Shown: piece after piece, positions 37,941-46,596 of the stretch
Position numbering within the stretch: position 1 is the stretch's first letter
Layout of the letters: each line of letters starts with the position of its first letter
Origin: Imbroritus primus
GTDB taxonomy: Bacteria > Pseudomonadota > Gammaproteobacteria > Burkholderiales > Burkholderiaceae
Assembly: GCA_000272025.2 (NCBI GenBank)
Contig: AKCV02000026.1
Location: forward strand, 310,001-374,000
Reading direction: 5' to 3'
DNA length: 64,000 bases
The notes under the pieces: model-generated
What the model saw: only the letters and a program-made list of their open reading frames with translations
What the model was told of the DNA's origin: nothing
Database searches by the model: none
Position numbers and translations under genes: made by a program

Positions 37941-38777
37941 ATGCCGCTTCGCCCTGAACTGACTCAGGCTGCCGTGCCCCTTATCGAAGAAGTCGAGGTC
38001 ATGGACGAGCAGGGGCGTGTGCGTCCGGCCTATCTGCCGGGCGAGCGTCCGCTGACGGTGTATCTGGACAAGCGCGAACTGGTCACGCTGATGACGCTGG
38101 GCGGCGCACCAGAAGCACTGGTACTGGGCTACCTGCGCAATCAGCGGCTGGTGGAATCGATCGAGGACATCGCCGCCGTGCAGGTGGACTGGGAAACCGA
38201 GTCGGCCGCCGTGACGACTCGTGCCGGACGCCAGTTGCCGGACATCGAGGATCGGACCGCCAAGCGCATCGTTACCACCGGTTGCGGGCAAGGCACGATG
38301 TTCGGCTCGCTGATGGAGGAGATCGACGCCACGCGCCTGCCGGATGGCGCCCGGCTCGACCAGGCCACGCTCTACGGCATCATCGACACCATCCGCCTGC
38401 AGCAGTCGGTGTACAAGCAGGCCGGGTCCGTGCATGGCTGCGCGCTGTTTCGCGGGACCGAGCTGCTGATGTTCGTCGAGGATGTCGGCCGCCATAACGC
38501 CGTGGACGCCATCGCCGGCAAGATGTGGCTGGAAGGCATGAGCGGCGAGGACAAGGTGTTCTACACCACAGGCCGCCTGACCTCCGAAATGGTCATCAAG
38601 GGCGCGCAGATGGGGATCCCCTTCCTGCTGTCGCGCTCCGGTGTCACGCAAATGGGCTACCAGATGGCGCGTCGTGTGAACCTGACGCTATTTGCGCGCT
38701 GTACCGGAAAACATTTCCTGCTCTATACCGGGCGCGAACGCTTCATCTATACGCCAGTCGCGCAGAGCGTGGCCTGA
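37941..38777 (+). CDS. fdhD: Formate dehydrogenase accessory sulfurtransferase FdhD
   Basis: Transfers sulfur from a cysteine desulfurase to the FDH molybdenum/tungsten cofactor. The 278-residue protein has RPLTVYLDKRELVTLMTLG (residues about 35-55), the loop TTGCGQGTMFGSL near residue 113, GSVHGCALF, FVEDVGRHNAVDAI and TTGRLTSEMV, all family hallmarks. The loop keeps one Cys; the second Cys of the CxxC seen in E. coli FdhD is Gly here. The ATG at 37941 lies 15 bases after a terminator T-run, so transcript arrangement is unusual. It is followed by its own terminator. Confidence 0.93.
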   Translation: MPLRPELTQAAVPLIEEVEVMDEQGRVRPAYLPGERPLTVYLDKRELVTLMTLGGAPEALVLGYLRNQRLVESIEDIAAVQVDWETESAAVTTRAGRQLPDIEDRTAKRIVTTGCGQGTMFGSLMEEIDATRLPDGARLDQATLYGIIDTIRLQQSVYKQAGSVHGCALFRGTELLMFVEDVGRHNAVDAIAGKMWLEGMSGEDKVFYTTGRLTSEMVIKGAQMGIPFLLSRSGVTQMGYQMARRVNLTLFARCTGKHFLLYTGRERFIYTPVAQSVA

Positions 38778-38902
38778 CGCAAGCCTGGCCGGCACACGCG
38801 GCCCGCTGCACAACGCGACTTCCCGGCGTTTGCATGTTTCCCTGTTTCCAATCCTGACCGTCTCCCGCAGCGCACCGGCGCTTTCGAGAGGGCGGGCCAG
38901 CC

Positions 38903-38932
38903 CGCGCCGTTGAAGCGGCGCGAGATTTTTTT
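38903..38932 (+). terminator. Rho-independent terminator after fdhD
   Basis: A perfect 7-bp stem CGCGCCG/CGGCGCG with a 6-nt loop is followed by AGA and seven T. It separates fdhD from the AOR operon. Confidence 0.87.
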
Positions 38933-38980
38933 CGTGGAAACATATATTCATCAAAATTATGCGTTACATTTCATAAAGAA

Positions 38981-38994
38981 GGCATTGCGCATGC
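38981..38994 (+). promoter_or_regulatory. Candidate sigma-54 type promoter for the AOR operon
   Basis: GGCA and ATGC blocks carry GG and GC with exactly ten bases between them, the -24/-12 geometry. Only part of the TGGCACG-N4-TTGC consensus is met. The site lies about 100 bases before aorA in the only gap where its promoter can be. Confidence 0.25.
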
Positions 38995-39091
38995 GGCGTG
39001 TCATGCGTGCGCGGCCTGGCTGACTGCACATACGGCTGCGGAAGCACACAAGACTGGCCGGTGAGCAGACCCCCTCAAAGGAGACGTGGGC

Positions 39092-39565
39092 ATGCAAAAG
39101 TCCCTCCATATCGATGCTGAAAAATGCACCGGCTGCCTGCAGTGCGAAATGGCCTGCAGCTTCGAAAACTACGGGGTGTTCAATCCCGCCAAGTCCCGCA
39201 TCAAGGTCTTCGATTTTCACCATACTGGCAAGAAAGTCCCTTACACCTGCACGCAGTGCGACGAGGCATGGTGCATGCACGCGTGCCCGGTGGAAGCCAT
39301 CAAACTCGATGGCGCAACGGGTGCCAAGATCGTGCTCGAGGACATCTGCGTTGGCTGCAAGGTGTGCACCATTGCCTGCCCGTTTGGCACGGTGAACTAT
39401 GTGCAGGAAACGGGCAAGGTCCAGAAATGCGATCTCTGCGGCGGCGAACCGGCGTGTGCCGACGCCTGCCCGACGGGCGCCATTACCTATATCGACGCCA
39501 ACTGGACCGGACTGGACCGGATGCGCCAGTGGGCCGACAAGCTCGGCAATCAGGCCGGCGCCTGA
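39092..39565 (+). CDS. aorA: AOR iron-sulfur subunit (four-cluster ferredoxin, AorA-like)
   Basis: A 157-residue electron-transfer subunit with four [4Fe-4S] motif sets: CTGCLQCEMAC (C11-C21), CTQCDEAWCMHACP, CVGCKVCTIACP and CDLCGGEPACADACP. In the AOR system of Aromatoleum aromaticum the equivalent subunit stacks into a chain carrying electrons between AorB units and AorC; that this copy does so is inference. The ATG at 39092 is preferred over the GTG at 39086 because AGGAG lies 8 bases ahead. The catalytic subunit gene follows after 24 bases. Confidence 0.88.
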   Translation: MQKSLHIDAEKCTGCLQCEMACSFENYGVFNPAKSRIKVFDFHHTGKKVPYTCTQCDEAWCMHACPVEAIKLDGATGAKIVLEDICVGCKVCTIACPFGTVNYVQETGKVQKCDLCGGEPACADACPTGAITYIDANWTGLDRMRQWADKLGNQAGA

Positions 39566-39589
39566 GACTCGCGTGCATAGGAGATCATC

Positions 39590-41437
39590 ATGGCATGGGC
39601 TGGAAAAGTGTTGCGCGTGAACCTGACTGCAGGCACCTGCACGTCGGAGCCGCTGAATATGGAATGGGCGCACCTGTACCTGGGGTCGCGCGGGCTGGCA
39701 ACGAAATATCTGGTGGAAGAGATCGATGCCAAGGTCGATCCGCTGTCGCCGGAAAACAAGATCATCTGGGCAACCGGTCCGCTGACCGGCACTATGGCCT
39801 CGACTGGCGGGCGCTATACCGTCGTGACCAAAGGCCCCCTGACAGGCGCTATCGCCTGTTCCAACTCCGGTGGATACTGGGGGGCGGAACTGAAGTTTGC
39901 CGGCTGGGACATGGTGATCTTCGAGGGCCGGTCACCGATGCCGGTCTATCTCCATATCGAGAACGATACTGCGCGACTACTCGATGCCTCCGCCCTGTGG
40001 GGCCTGTCTGTCTGGGAAACCGAGCCCGCGATCCAGAAGATGCACCAGGATCCGCTCACGCGTGTTTCATGCATCGGCCGGGCTGGCGAGAATCAGGTGC
40101 TGTTCGCTGCCGTGATCAATGACCTGCATCGTGCTGCCGGTCGGTCCGGCGTGGGCGCGGTGATGGGCAGCAAGAACCTCAAGGCCATTGCCGTGCGCGG
40201 CACGCTCGGTGTCTCGACGGTGCGCGATCCCAAGGCGTTCATGGCTGCCACTAAAGCCGCCAAGAAAGTGCTGGCCGACAATGCAGTGACGGGAGAGGGA
40301 CTGCCCAAGTTCGGTACCCAGGTTCTGATGAACGTCATCAATGAGATGGGTGCATTGCCTACCCGCAATCATCGCGATGTCGAGTTTTCGGAGGCCAGCC
40401 AGATCGGCGCTGAAGCGATGCACGAACCGCGCAAGTCGGATGGCAAGCCGAATCTCGTGACCAACCAGGCGTGCTTCGGCTGCACCATTGCATGTGGCCG
40501 GATCTCAAAGATCGACGAAACGCATTTCTCGGTCAAGAACCGTCCGGAATACTGGGGCGCATCGGGCGGGCTGGAATACGAGGCCGCATGGGCGCTGGGC
40601 GCGGCCAATGGTGTCGGGGATCTCGAGGCGCTGACCTATGCCAATTTCCTCTGCAACGAACAGGGCATGGACCCGATTTCATTCGGCGCAACCATTGGCG
40701 CAGTCATGGAACTGTTCGAGATGGGTGTGATCAAGCGCGAGGAAATCGGCTTCGATGCACCGTTCGGCTCCGCCGATGCGTTGGTCCGGTTGGCCGAAAT
40801 GACCGCGCAGGGCGAGGGGTTTGGCAAGATGATCGGGCTTGGCTCCAAACGCCTGTGCGAACACTATGGGCATCCCGAGCTGTCGATGAGCGTCAAGGGG
40901 CAGGAGTTTCCTGCCTACGATTCGCGCGGCATCCAGGGCATGGGCCTGACGTATGCTACCTCGAACCGTGGCGCATGCCATCTGCGTTCGTACACCGTTG
41001 CCTCCGAGGTGCTCGGCATTCCGGTCAAGACCGATCCGCTCACGACGGATGGCAAGCCGGAGCTGGTCAAGGCATTTCAGGATGCTACCGCCGCCTTCGA
41101 CTCCGCCGGGATCTGTATCTTCACGTCGTTTGCCTGGACGCTGGCCGATGTGGCGCCACAGCTGCAGGCCGCTATCGGCGAAGAGTTCGATGTGGAGAAC
41201 CTCAACCTCATCGGCGAGCGCATCTGGAACATGGAGCGCGACTTCAACAACCGCGCGGGCTTTACCAGCAAGGACGACAAGTTGCCACCGAGGCTTGTCT
41301 CAGAACCGGCGAAGACCGGGCCAGCCAAGGGTCTCGTCAACGGGCTCGCCAGGATGCTGCCCGAGTACTACAACGTGCGCGGCTGGGATACGGATGGCCG
41401 CCTGACACAGGCTACGCGCGAGCGGCTTGGCCTGTAG
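39590..41437 (+). CDS. aorB: Aldehyde:ferredoxin oxidoreductase catalytic subunit (AorB-like, tungsten family)
   Basis: Oxidises aldehydes to carboxylic acids, or the reverse, with a tungsten-bis-pyranopterin cofactor. The 615-residue protein has the AOR N-terminal domain (GKVLRVNLTAGT, YLGSRGLATKYL, NKIIWATGPLTGT, AGRSGVGAVMGSKNLKAI) and the cluster ligands C295, C298, C302 and C509 (CFGCTIAC and SAGICIFTSF). It is the only catalytic gene in the operon. The tungsten assignment is family knowledge; the sequence cannot show the metal. A weak AGGAGA-like site precedes the ATG. Confidence 0.92.
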   Translation: MAWAGKVLRVNLTAGTCTSEPLNMEWAHLYLGSRGLATKYLVEEIDAKVDPLSPENKIIWATGPLTGTMASTGGRYTVVTKGPLTGAIACSNSGGYWGAELKFAGWDMVIFEGRSPMPVYLHIENDTARLLDASALWGLSVWETEPAIQKMHQDPLTRVSCIGRAGENQVLFAAVINDLHRAAGRSGVGAVMGSKNLKAIAVRGTLGVSTVRDPKAFMAATKAAKKVLADNAVTGEGLPKFGTQVLMNVINEMGALPTRNHRDVEFSEASQIGAEAMHEPRKSDGKPNLVTNQACFGCTIACGRISKIDETHFSVKNRPEYWGASGGLEYEAAWALGAANGVGDLEALTYANFLCNEQGMDPISFGATIGAVMELFEMGVIKREEIGFDAPFGSADALVRLAEMTAQGEGFGKMIGLGSKRLCEHYGHPELSMSVKGQEFPAYDSRGIQGMGLTYATSNRGACHLRSYTVASEVLGIPVKTDPLTTDGKPELVKAFQDATAAFDSAGICIFTSFAWTLADVAPQLQAAIGEEFDVENLNLIGERIWNMERDFNNRAGFTSKDDKLPPRLVSEPAKTGPAKGLVNGLARMLPEYYNVRGWDTDGRLTQATRERLGL

Positions 41438-41456
41438 GCAAGCAGGGAGGATTGCG

Positions 41457-42746
41457 ATGCGCCATGTCATCGTCGGCGACGGGCCTGCCGGCATCGTCGC
41501 GGCGGAAACGCTGCGGCGGCTTGCGCCGGCGGACGAGATCGTGCTGCTGGGTGACGAGCCCGAGCCACCGTATTCGCGCATGGCCATTCCCTATCTGCTG
41601 ATGCGTAATATCGATGAGCCCGGAACGCACCTGCGCAAGGATCCCCAACATCTGGCCCGCCTGAACATTACGCACCGCAAGGCGCGGATGACGGGCATCG
41701 ATGTCGCGGCCAACTGCATCCATCTGCAGGACGGCGCCACGCTGGCTTACGGCCGCCTGCTGCTGGCCACCGGGTCGGTGCCGGTGCGCCCGCCGATTGC
41801 CGGAATCGACGATGACGGTGTGCGTGAACGCGTCGTGCCATGCTGGACACTCGCCGATGCGCGCCGTATCGCCGGCCTTGCGGCGCCGGGTGCCCGTGTG
41901 GTCCAGATGGGCGCCGGCTTTATCGGCTGCATCATCATGGAGGCATTAGCGGCGCGTGGAGTCGATCTCACTGTTGTGGAAATGGGCAACCGCATGGTAC
42001 CGCGCATGATGACCGAAGGTGCCGGTGCGATGATCAGGCAGTGGGTGCAAAAAAAAGGCGTGGCAGTCCACACAGGTACGCGCGTCGACCGGATTGCCAA
42101 AGGAACGGATGCCCCGCTTGCGGTGACCCTGTCGACGGGCGAAACACTGCCCGCCGACCTCGTGATCAGCGCCACCGGTGTCACGCCCAACCTGGATGTG
42201 GTGCGCGACAGCGGGCTGCGGATCGGCAAGGGCATCGTCGTAGACGAATGCATGCGCACCAGCGTCGACAACATCTATGCCGCCGGCGATGTGGCGGAGG
42301 CTGTCGATTTTTCGACTGGTGAGCTGCTCGTGAACGCCATCCAGCCCAACGCCGTCGAGCAGGCGCGTATTGCCGCCTCGAACATGGCGGGACGCCACGC
42401 GGTCAGCCAGGGGGGCCTGCAGATCAACGTGCTGGATACCCTGGGCCTGATTTCGTCATCGTTCGGCCGGTGGTGGGGCGCCGAAGGCGGCGATCATGTG
42501 GAGCTGAGCGACCCGGAGGCATACCGTTATATGCGGCTCGAGTTTCTGGGCGACCGGCTGATTGGTGCCACGAGTGTCGGCCTGACGGAACATGTGGGAG
42601 TGCTGCGTGGCCTGATCCAGACACGTACGCCGCTCGGGGCCTGGAAAGCGCAGCTCAAGGCCGAGCCCCTGCGGGTGATGGATGCCTACCTGGCCCAGGC
42701 GCAAGCCCGGCAGGACTGGCCGGCCCGCATGGCCCGGCATCGCTGA
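41457..42746 (+). CDS. aorC: AOR FAD subunit, NAD(P)-linked pyridine nucleotide-disulfide family (AorC-like)
   Basis: A 429-residue flavoprotein expected to link the AOR Fe-S chain to NAD(P)+. It has the FAD Rossmann start HVIVGDGPAGIVAAE, YSRMAIPYLL, LLLATGSVP, a second Rossmann VVQMGAGFIGCIIMEALA near residue 145 for NAD(P)H, and NIYAAGDVAE near residue 282. The ATG at 41457 has AGGGAGG 6 bases ahead; an in-frame start 30 bases upstream would overlap the aorB end. It follows aorB by 19 bases. Confidence 0.9.
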   Translation: MRHVIVGDGPAGIVAAETLRRLAPADEIVLLGDEPEPPYSRMAIPYLLMRNIDEPGTHLRKDPQHLARLNITHRKARMTGIDVAANCIHLQDGATLAYGRLLLATGSVPVRPPIAGIDDDGVRERVVPCWTLADARRIAGLAAPGARVVQMGAGFIGCIIMEALAARGVDLTVVEMGNRMVPRMMTEGAGAMIRQWVQKKGVAVHTGTRVDRIAKGTDAPLAVTLSTGETLPADLVISATGVTPNLDVVRDSGLRIGKGIVVDECMRTSVDNIYAAGDVAEAVDFSTGELLVNAIQPNAVEQARIAASNMAGRHAVSQGGLQINVLDTLGLISSSFGRWWGAEGGDHVELSDPEAYRYMRLEFLGDRLIGATSVGLTEHVGVLRGLIQTRTPLGAWKAQLKAEPLRVMDAYLAQAQARQDWPARMARHR

Positions 42747-42783
42747 TATCATGGCCTGATCACGGCGCAACTCAGTCGCCCAC

Positions 42784-43035
42784 ATGCAAATCCGTTTCAA
42801 GCTCTTCGCCTCTCTGACCGACTATCTGCCGCCCGAGCGGCGCGGCAATGTCGTTGAACTCGAGATTCCGCCGGAAAGCACGGTAGATGATCTGGTGGCG
42901 CGCTTCAACCTGCCGCGTGCCCATGTCCATCTGGTTCTGATCAATGGGGTGTACGTTCCACCCGCGGAGCGAGCCGTGCGCCTCCTGCAGGCAGGTGATG
43001 TCCTGGCCATCTGGCCACCGGTGGCCGGTGGATGA
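42784..43035 (+). CDS. MoaD/ThiS-like small sulfur carrier of the AOR operon
   Basis: An 83-residue ubiquitin-fold protein ending in the diglycine VAGG that is adenylated and thiocarboxylated in MoaD/ThiS proteins. It has the typical start MQIRFKLFASLTDYLP. It follows aorC by 37 bases and is one base ahead of the next gene. Dedicated MoaD-like proteins in AOR operons are thought to serve tungstopterin sulfuration; a role here is inferred from position. Confidence 0.88.
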   Translation: MQIRFKLFASLTDYLPPERRGNVVELEIPPESTVDDLVARFNLPRAHVHLVLINGVYVPPAERAVRLLQAGDVLAIWPPVAGG

Positions 43036-43036
43036 A

Positions 43037-43336
43037 ATGGCACCGCAGGTGATCAGCCTGGCTTGCGAGATGTGGATCACGCGCGAGGAGTTCCTGCGTT
43101 GCCTGCCGGCTGCAGTCGCTCATGTGCCATTCGCCATCACATCCTCCGGTGCGATCTCGACCGGTGCCGGCGCGAAGTGGCGTTTTGAAATGACCGAATT
43201 ACCCGAGCGCGTCATTACGCCCTTGATGCGGTGCCCGCGCCTGTACGTCGAACTGACGCTGGACGGCTATGCGCCGGAGGCGGCAGATGCGTTCATGCAG
43301 CGCTTCTGGCGCTATTTTCAGCGTGGCGGCGGCTAG
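43037..43336 (+). CDS. Unrecognised 99-residue protein closing the AOR operon
   Basis: I do not recognise this gene. It starts at ATG 43037, one base after the MoaD-like stop, and ends RGGG at 43336. The sequence is a compact alpha/beta type: MAPQVISLACEMWITREEF, a central VPFAITSSGAISTGAGAKW, and a hydrophobic core LYVELTLDGYAPEAADAFM. There is no signal or membrane segment, and three Cys are not in a metal motif. Tight spacing to the MoaD-like gene suggests joint translation and a role in AOR cofactor handling. Confidence 0.7.
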   Translation: MAPQVISLACEMWITREEFLRCLPAAVAHVPFAITSSGAISTGAGAKWRFEMTELPERVITPLMRCPRLYVELTLDGYAPEAADAFMQRFWRYFQRGGG

Positions 43337-43593
43337 TTCTGCTGTCCGCCGCAGACACCGGGTGGAAGCCGATGCCATGCATCGGTGCATGGGGACTCAA
43401 AATCCCGTCAGCGGCAATGGCGACATGCATGCCCGGCTTTGACGTACAATCTCGGTCCATGTATTGAACGGAGCGGAAACCGTGGCAATGCCTCGGGCCG
43501 CTTGCGCCGTCAATCGTGGGCAAATGGAGCCGAGCTTGCCTGTCCCAGGAGACCGCCAAGCCCGCCTCCATTTGTCCATCAGCAGGTTCACCC

Positions 43594-44160
43594 ATGACCA
43601 TCAAATCCGATAAGTGGATTCGCCGCATGGCCGAGCAGACCGGCATGATCGAGCCCTTCGAGCCCGGCCAGGTGCGCGAAGCCGAGGGCCGCAAGATCGT
43701 GTCGTATGGTACGTCCAGCTATGGCTACGATATCCGCTGCGCGCCGGAATTCAAGATCTTCACGAATATCAACAGCACCATCGTCGATCCAAAGAATTTC
43801 GACGAAAAGTCGTTTGTCGATTTCCAGGGTGATGTCTGTATCATCCCGCCGAATTCGTTCGCGCTGGCGCGCACGGTCGAGTATTTCCGCATCCCGCGCA
43901 ACGTGCTGACCATCTGCCTCGGCAAGAGCACCTATGCGCGCTGCGGCATCATCGTCAACGTGACGCCGTTCGAGCCGGAGTGGGAAGGCTACGTGACCCT
44001 CGAATTCTCGAACACCACGCCGCTGCCCGCCAAGATCTACGCCGGCGAAGGCTGCGCCCAGGTGCTGTTCTTCGAAAGCGACGAGGTCTGCGAGACGTCG
44101 TACAAGGACCGCGGCGGCAAGTACCAGGGACAGCACGGCGTCACATTGCCGAAAACCTGA
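43594..44160 (+). CDS. dcd: dCTP deaminase Dcd
   Basis: Converts dCTP to dUTP for dTMP synthesis. The 188-residue homotrimeric-family protein has the [10 protein letters not shown] segment, [14 protein letters not shown] near residue 36, [29 protein letters not shown] around residue 100 (in parts, with the SxxaR motif), and [17 protein letters not shown] with the catalytic Glu near residue 135. The start at 43594 gives the usual [14 protein letters not shown]-terminus. The 257-base gap upstream holds no gene. Confidence 0.95.
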   Translation: MTIKSDKWIRRMAEQTGMIEPFEPGQVREAEGRKIVSYGTSSYGYDIRCAPEFKIFTNINSTIVDPKNFDEKSFVDFQGDVCIIPPNSFALARTVEYFRIPRNVLTICLGKSTYARCGIIVNVTPFEPEWEGYVTLEFSNTTPLPAKIYAGEGCAQVLFFESDEVCETSYKDRGGKYQGQHGVTLPKT

Positions 44161-44334
44161 CGTTTTATCATTGACCCCGGCGCCTTCCATGTTGGATGCG
44201 CGCCCGGCAGGAAACGCAACGTTCTGGCCGGTTGCACGGCCGCAGACCATACCGCAAGACGGTAAGCAGCAGGGCCGCAGAGCCATGTCACGACGCCAGA
44301 ACCCATTTGCGCGCGTTTCTCAGAGGACATCCCC

Positions 44335-46596
44335 ATGAAATTCCGCTTCCCCGTCATCATCATCGATGAAGACTTCCGCTCCGAGAACATTTCCGGCTCG
44401 GGCATCCGCGCACTGGCCGAGGCTATCGAGCACGAGGGCATGGAAGTCGTCGGCGTGACGAGCTACGGCGACCTGACGGCTTTCGCCCAGCAGTCGAGCC
44501 GCGCCTCGACCTTTATCGTGTCGATCGACGATGACGAGTTCGTCAGCGAAGAAGACAAGCCCGAGGCTGCCGCCATCGAAAAGCTGCGCGCCTTCGTCAG
44601 CGAAGTGCGTCGCCGCAACGCTGACCTGCCGATCTTCCTGTACGGCGAAACGCGTACCTCGCGCCATATCCCGAACGACATCCTGCGTGAACTGCACGGT
44701 TTCATCCACATGTTCGAGGACACGCCGGAATTCGTCGCGCGTCACATCATCCGCGAGGCGCGCGTCTATCTCGACACACTCGCGCCGCCATTCTTCAAGG
44801 CGCTGATCGAGTACGCACAGGACAGTTCCTACTCGTGGCACTGCCCCGGCCATTCGGGTGGCGTGGCCTTCCTGAAGAGCCCCGTGGGGCAGGTGTTTCA
44901 CCAGTTCTTCGGCGAGAACATGCTGCGCGCCGACGTCTGCAATGCCGTGGAAGAACTCGGGCAGCTGCTCGACCATACGGGTCCGATCGCCGCATCCGAG
45001 CGCAATGCTGCGCGCATCTTCAACTCGGATCACATGTATTTCGTGACCAATGGCACGTCCACGTCCAACAAGATGGTGTGGCATGCCAACGTTGCTCCTG
45101 GCGATATCGTGCTGGTGGACCGCAACTGCCACAAGTCGATCCTGCACGCCATCATGATGACCGGCGCGATTCCGGTGTTCCTGATGCCGACGCGCAACCA
45201 CTACGGCATCATCGGTCCGATCCCGAAGAGCGAATTCGATCCGGAAACCATCCGCCGCAAGATCGCCGCGCATCCGTTCGCCAGCCAGGCGACCAACAAG
45301 AAGCCGCGCATCCTGACCATCACGCAGGGCACCTACGACGGCGTGCTGTACAACGCCGAGATGATCAAGGAAATGCTCGGCACGCACGTCGATACGCTGC
45401 ACTTCGACGAAGCCTGGCTGCCGCATGCCGCCTTCCATACCTTCTACGATGACATGCATGCCATCGGCAGCTACGGCGTGCGCAGCAAGGACGCGTTGGT
45501 GTTCGTCACCCAATCCACCCACAAGCTGCTGGCCGGCCTGTCGCAGGCCTCGCAGATCCTCGTGCAGGATTCAGAGACGCGCAAGCTCGATACCTACCGC
45601 TTCAATGAAGCGTACCTGATGCACACGTCCACCAGCCCGCAGTACTCGATCATCGCCTCATGCGATGTCGCTGCCGCCATGATGGAAGCGCCGGGCGGCA
45701 CCGCGCTCGTCGAGGAAAGCATCATGGAGGCGCTCGACTTCCGCCGTGCCATGCGCAAGGTGCAGACCGAGTATGCCGGCGGCAAGCAGGATGACTGGTG
45801 GTTCACCGTCTGGGGGCCGGAAGACCTCGCGGACGAGGGCATGGGCGACCGCAAAGACTGGGTGCTGCAGGCCAACGAACGGTGGCACGGCTTTGGCGAT
45901 CTGGCGGAAAACTTCAACCTGCTCGATCCGATCAAGGCCACGATCATCACGCCGGGGCTCGACGTGGACGGCGAGTTCAGCGACTCCGGCATTCCCGCCG
46001 CCATCGTCACGCGCTATCTTGCCGAGCACGGCATCATCATCGAGAAGACCGGGCTGTACTCGTTCTTCATCATGTTTACCATCGGCATCACCAAGGGCCG
46101 TTGGAATTCCCTGGTCACCGAGCTGCAGCAGTTCAAGGACGACTACGATGCCAACCAGCCGCTGTGGCGCGTGTTGCCCGAGTTCGTCAGCAAGTTCCCG
46201 CAGTACGAGCGCATGGGCCTGCGCGACCTGTGCGACGCCATTCACAGTGTCTACAAGGCCAACGACGTGGCGCGCGTGACCACGGAAATGTACCTGTCGG
46301 ACATGGAACCGGCGATGAAGCCGTCGGATGCCTGGGCCAAGATGGCGCACCGCGAGATTGAACGTGTCGCCATCGACGATCTCGAGGGTCGTGTCACCGC
46401 CATCCTGCTTACGCCGTATCCGCCGGGCATTCCCCTGCTGATCCCGGGCGAGCGTTTCAACAGGACCATCATGCGCTACCTGCAGTTCGCGCGCGACTTC
46501 AACAAGCTGTTCCCGGGTTTCGAGACCGATATCCACGGCCTTGTCATGGAAGAGCGCAATGGCGAGCGGCATTACTTTGTCGATTGCGTGAAGTAA
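44335..46596 (+). CDS. Orn/Lys/Arg decarboxylase, PLP-dependent (class III)
   Basis: Decarboxylates a basic amino acid to a diamine or agmatine. The 753-residue protein has an N-terminal receiver-like wing domain (residues 1-130), the SWHCPGHSGGVAF segment near residue 164, FVTNGTSTSNKMV, DRNCHKSI, HFDEAWLPHAAF and the PLP Lys in STHKLLAGLS (K397), followed by the C-terminal domain. Length and layout match the constitutive/inducible Lys, Arg or Orn decarboxylases; I cannot tell the substrate from the sequence. CAGAGGA precedes the ATG. A 15-bp inverted repeat follows the gene. Confidence 0.92.
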   Translation: MKFRFPVIIIDEDFRSENISGSGIRALAEAIEHEGMEVVGVTSYGDLTAFAQQSSRASTFIVSIDDDEFVSEEDKPEAAAIEKLRAFVSEVRRRNADLPIFLYGETRTSRHIPNDILRELHGFIHMFEDTPEFVARHIIREARVYLDTLAPPFFKALIEYAQDSSYSWHCPGHSGGVAFLKSPVGQVFHQFFGENMLRADVCNAVEELGQLLDHTGPIAASERNAARIFNSDHMYFVTNGTSTSNKMVWHANVAPGDIVLVDRNCHKSILHAIMMTGAIPVFLMPTRNHYGIIGPIPKSEFDPETIRRKIAAHPFASQATNKKPRILTITQGTYDGVLYNAEMIKEMLGTHVDTLHFDEAWLPHAAFHTFYDDMHAIGSYGVRSKDALVFVTQSTHKLLAGLSQASQILVQDSETRKLDTYRFNEAYLMHTSTSPQYSIIASCDVAAAMMEAPGGTALVEESIMEALDFRRAMRKVQTEYAGGKQDDWWFTVWGPEDLADEGMGDRKDWVLQANERWHGFGDLAENFNLLDPIKATIITPGLDVDGEFSDSGIPAAIVTRYLAEHGIIIEKTGLYSFFIMFTIGITKGRWNSLVTELQQFKDDYDANQPLWRVLPEFVSKFPQYERMGLRDLCDAIHSVYKANDVARVTTEMYLSDMEPAMKPSDAWAKMAHREIERVAIDDLEGRVTAILLTPYPPGIPLLIPGERFNRTIMRYLQFARDFNKLFPGFETDIHGLVMEERNGERHYFVDCVK

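Larger units (their letters stand above)
38778..39091. other. Intergenic region between fdhD and the AOR operon
   Basis: These 314 bases hold a rightward terminator (38903-38932), then an AT-rich stretch (38935-38980) and the leader of aorA with AGGAG 8 bases before its ATG. A GG-N10-GC pair at 38981-38994 (GGCATTGCGCATGC) resembles a -24/-12 sigma-54 promoter, with a partial consensus match. Otherwise no gene is seen. Confidence 0.6.

Noticed and set aside
43391..43407. GGGGACTCAAAATCCCG resembles the anticodon arm of a leucine tRNA.
   Set aside because: No acceptor stem, no GGTTCGA T-loop and no CCA-proximal pairing can be built around it; the flanks do not fold as a tRNA. It may be a remnant or chance.
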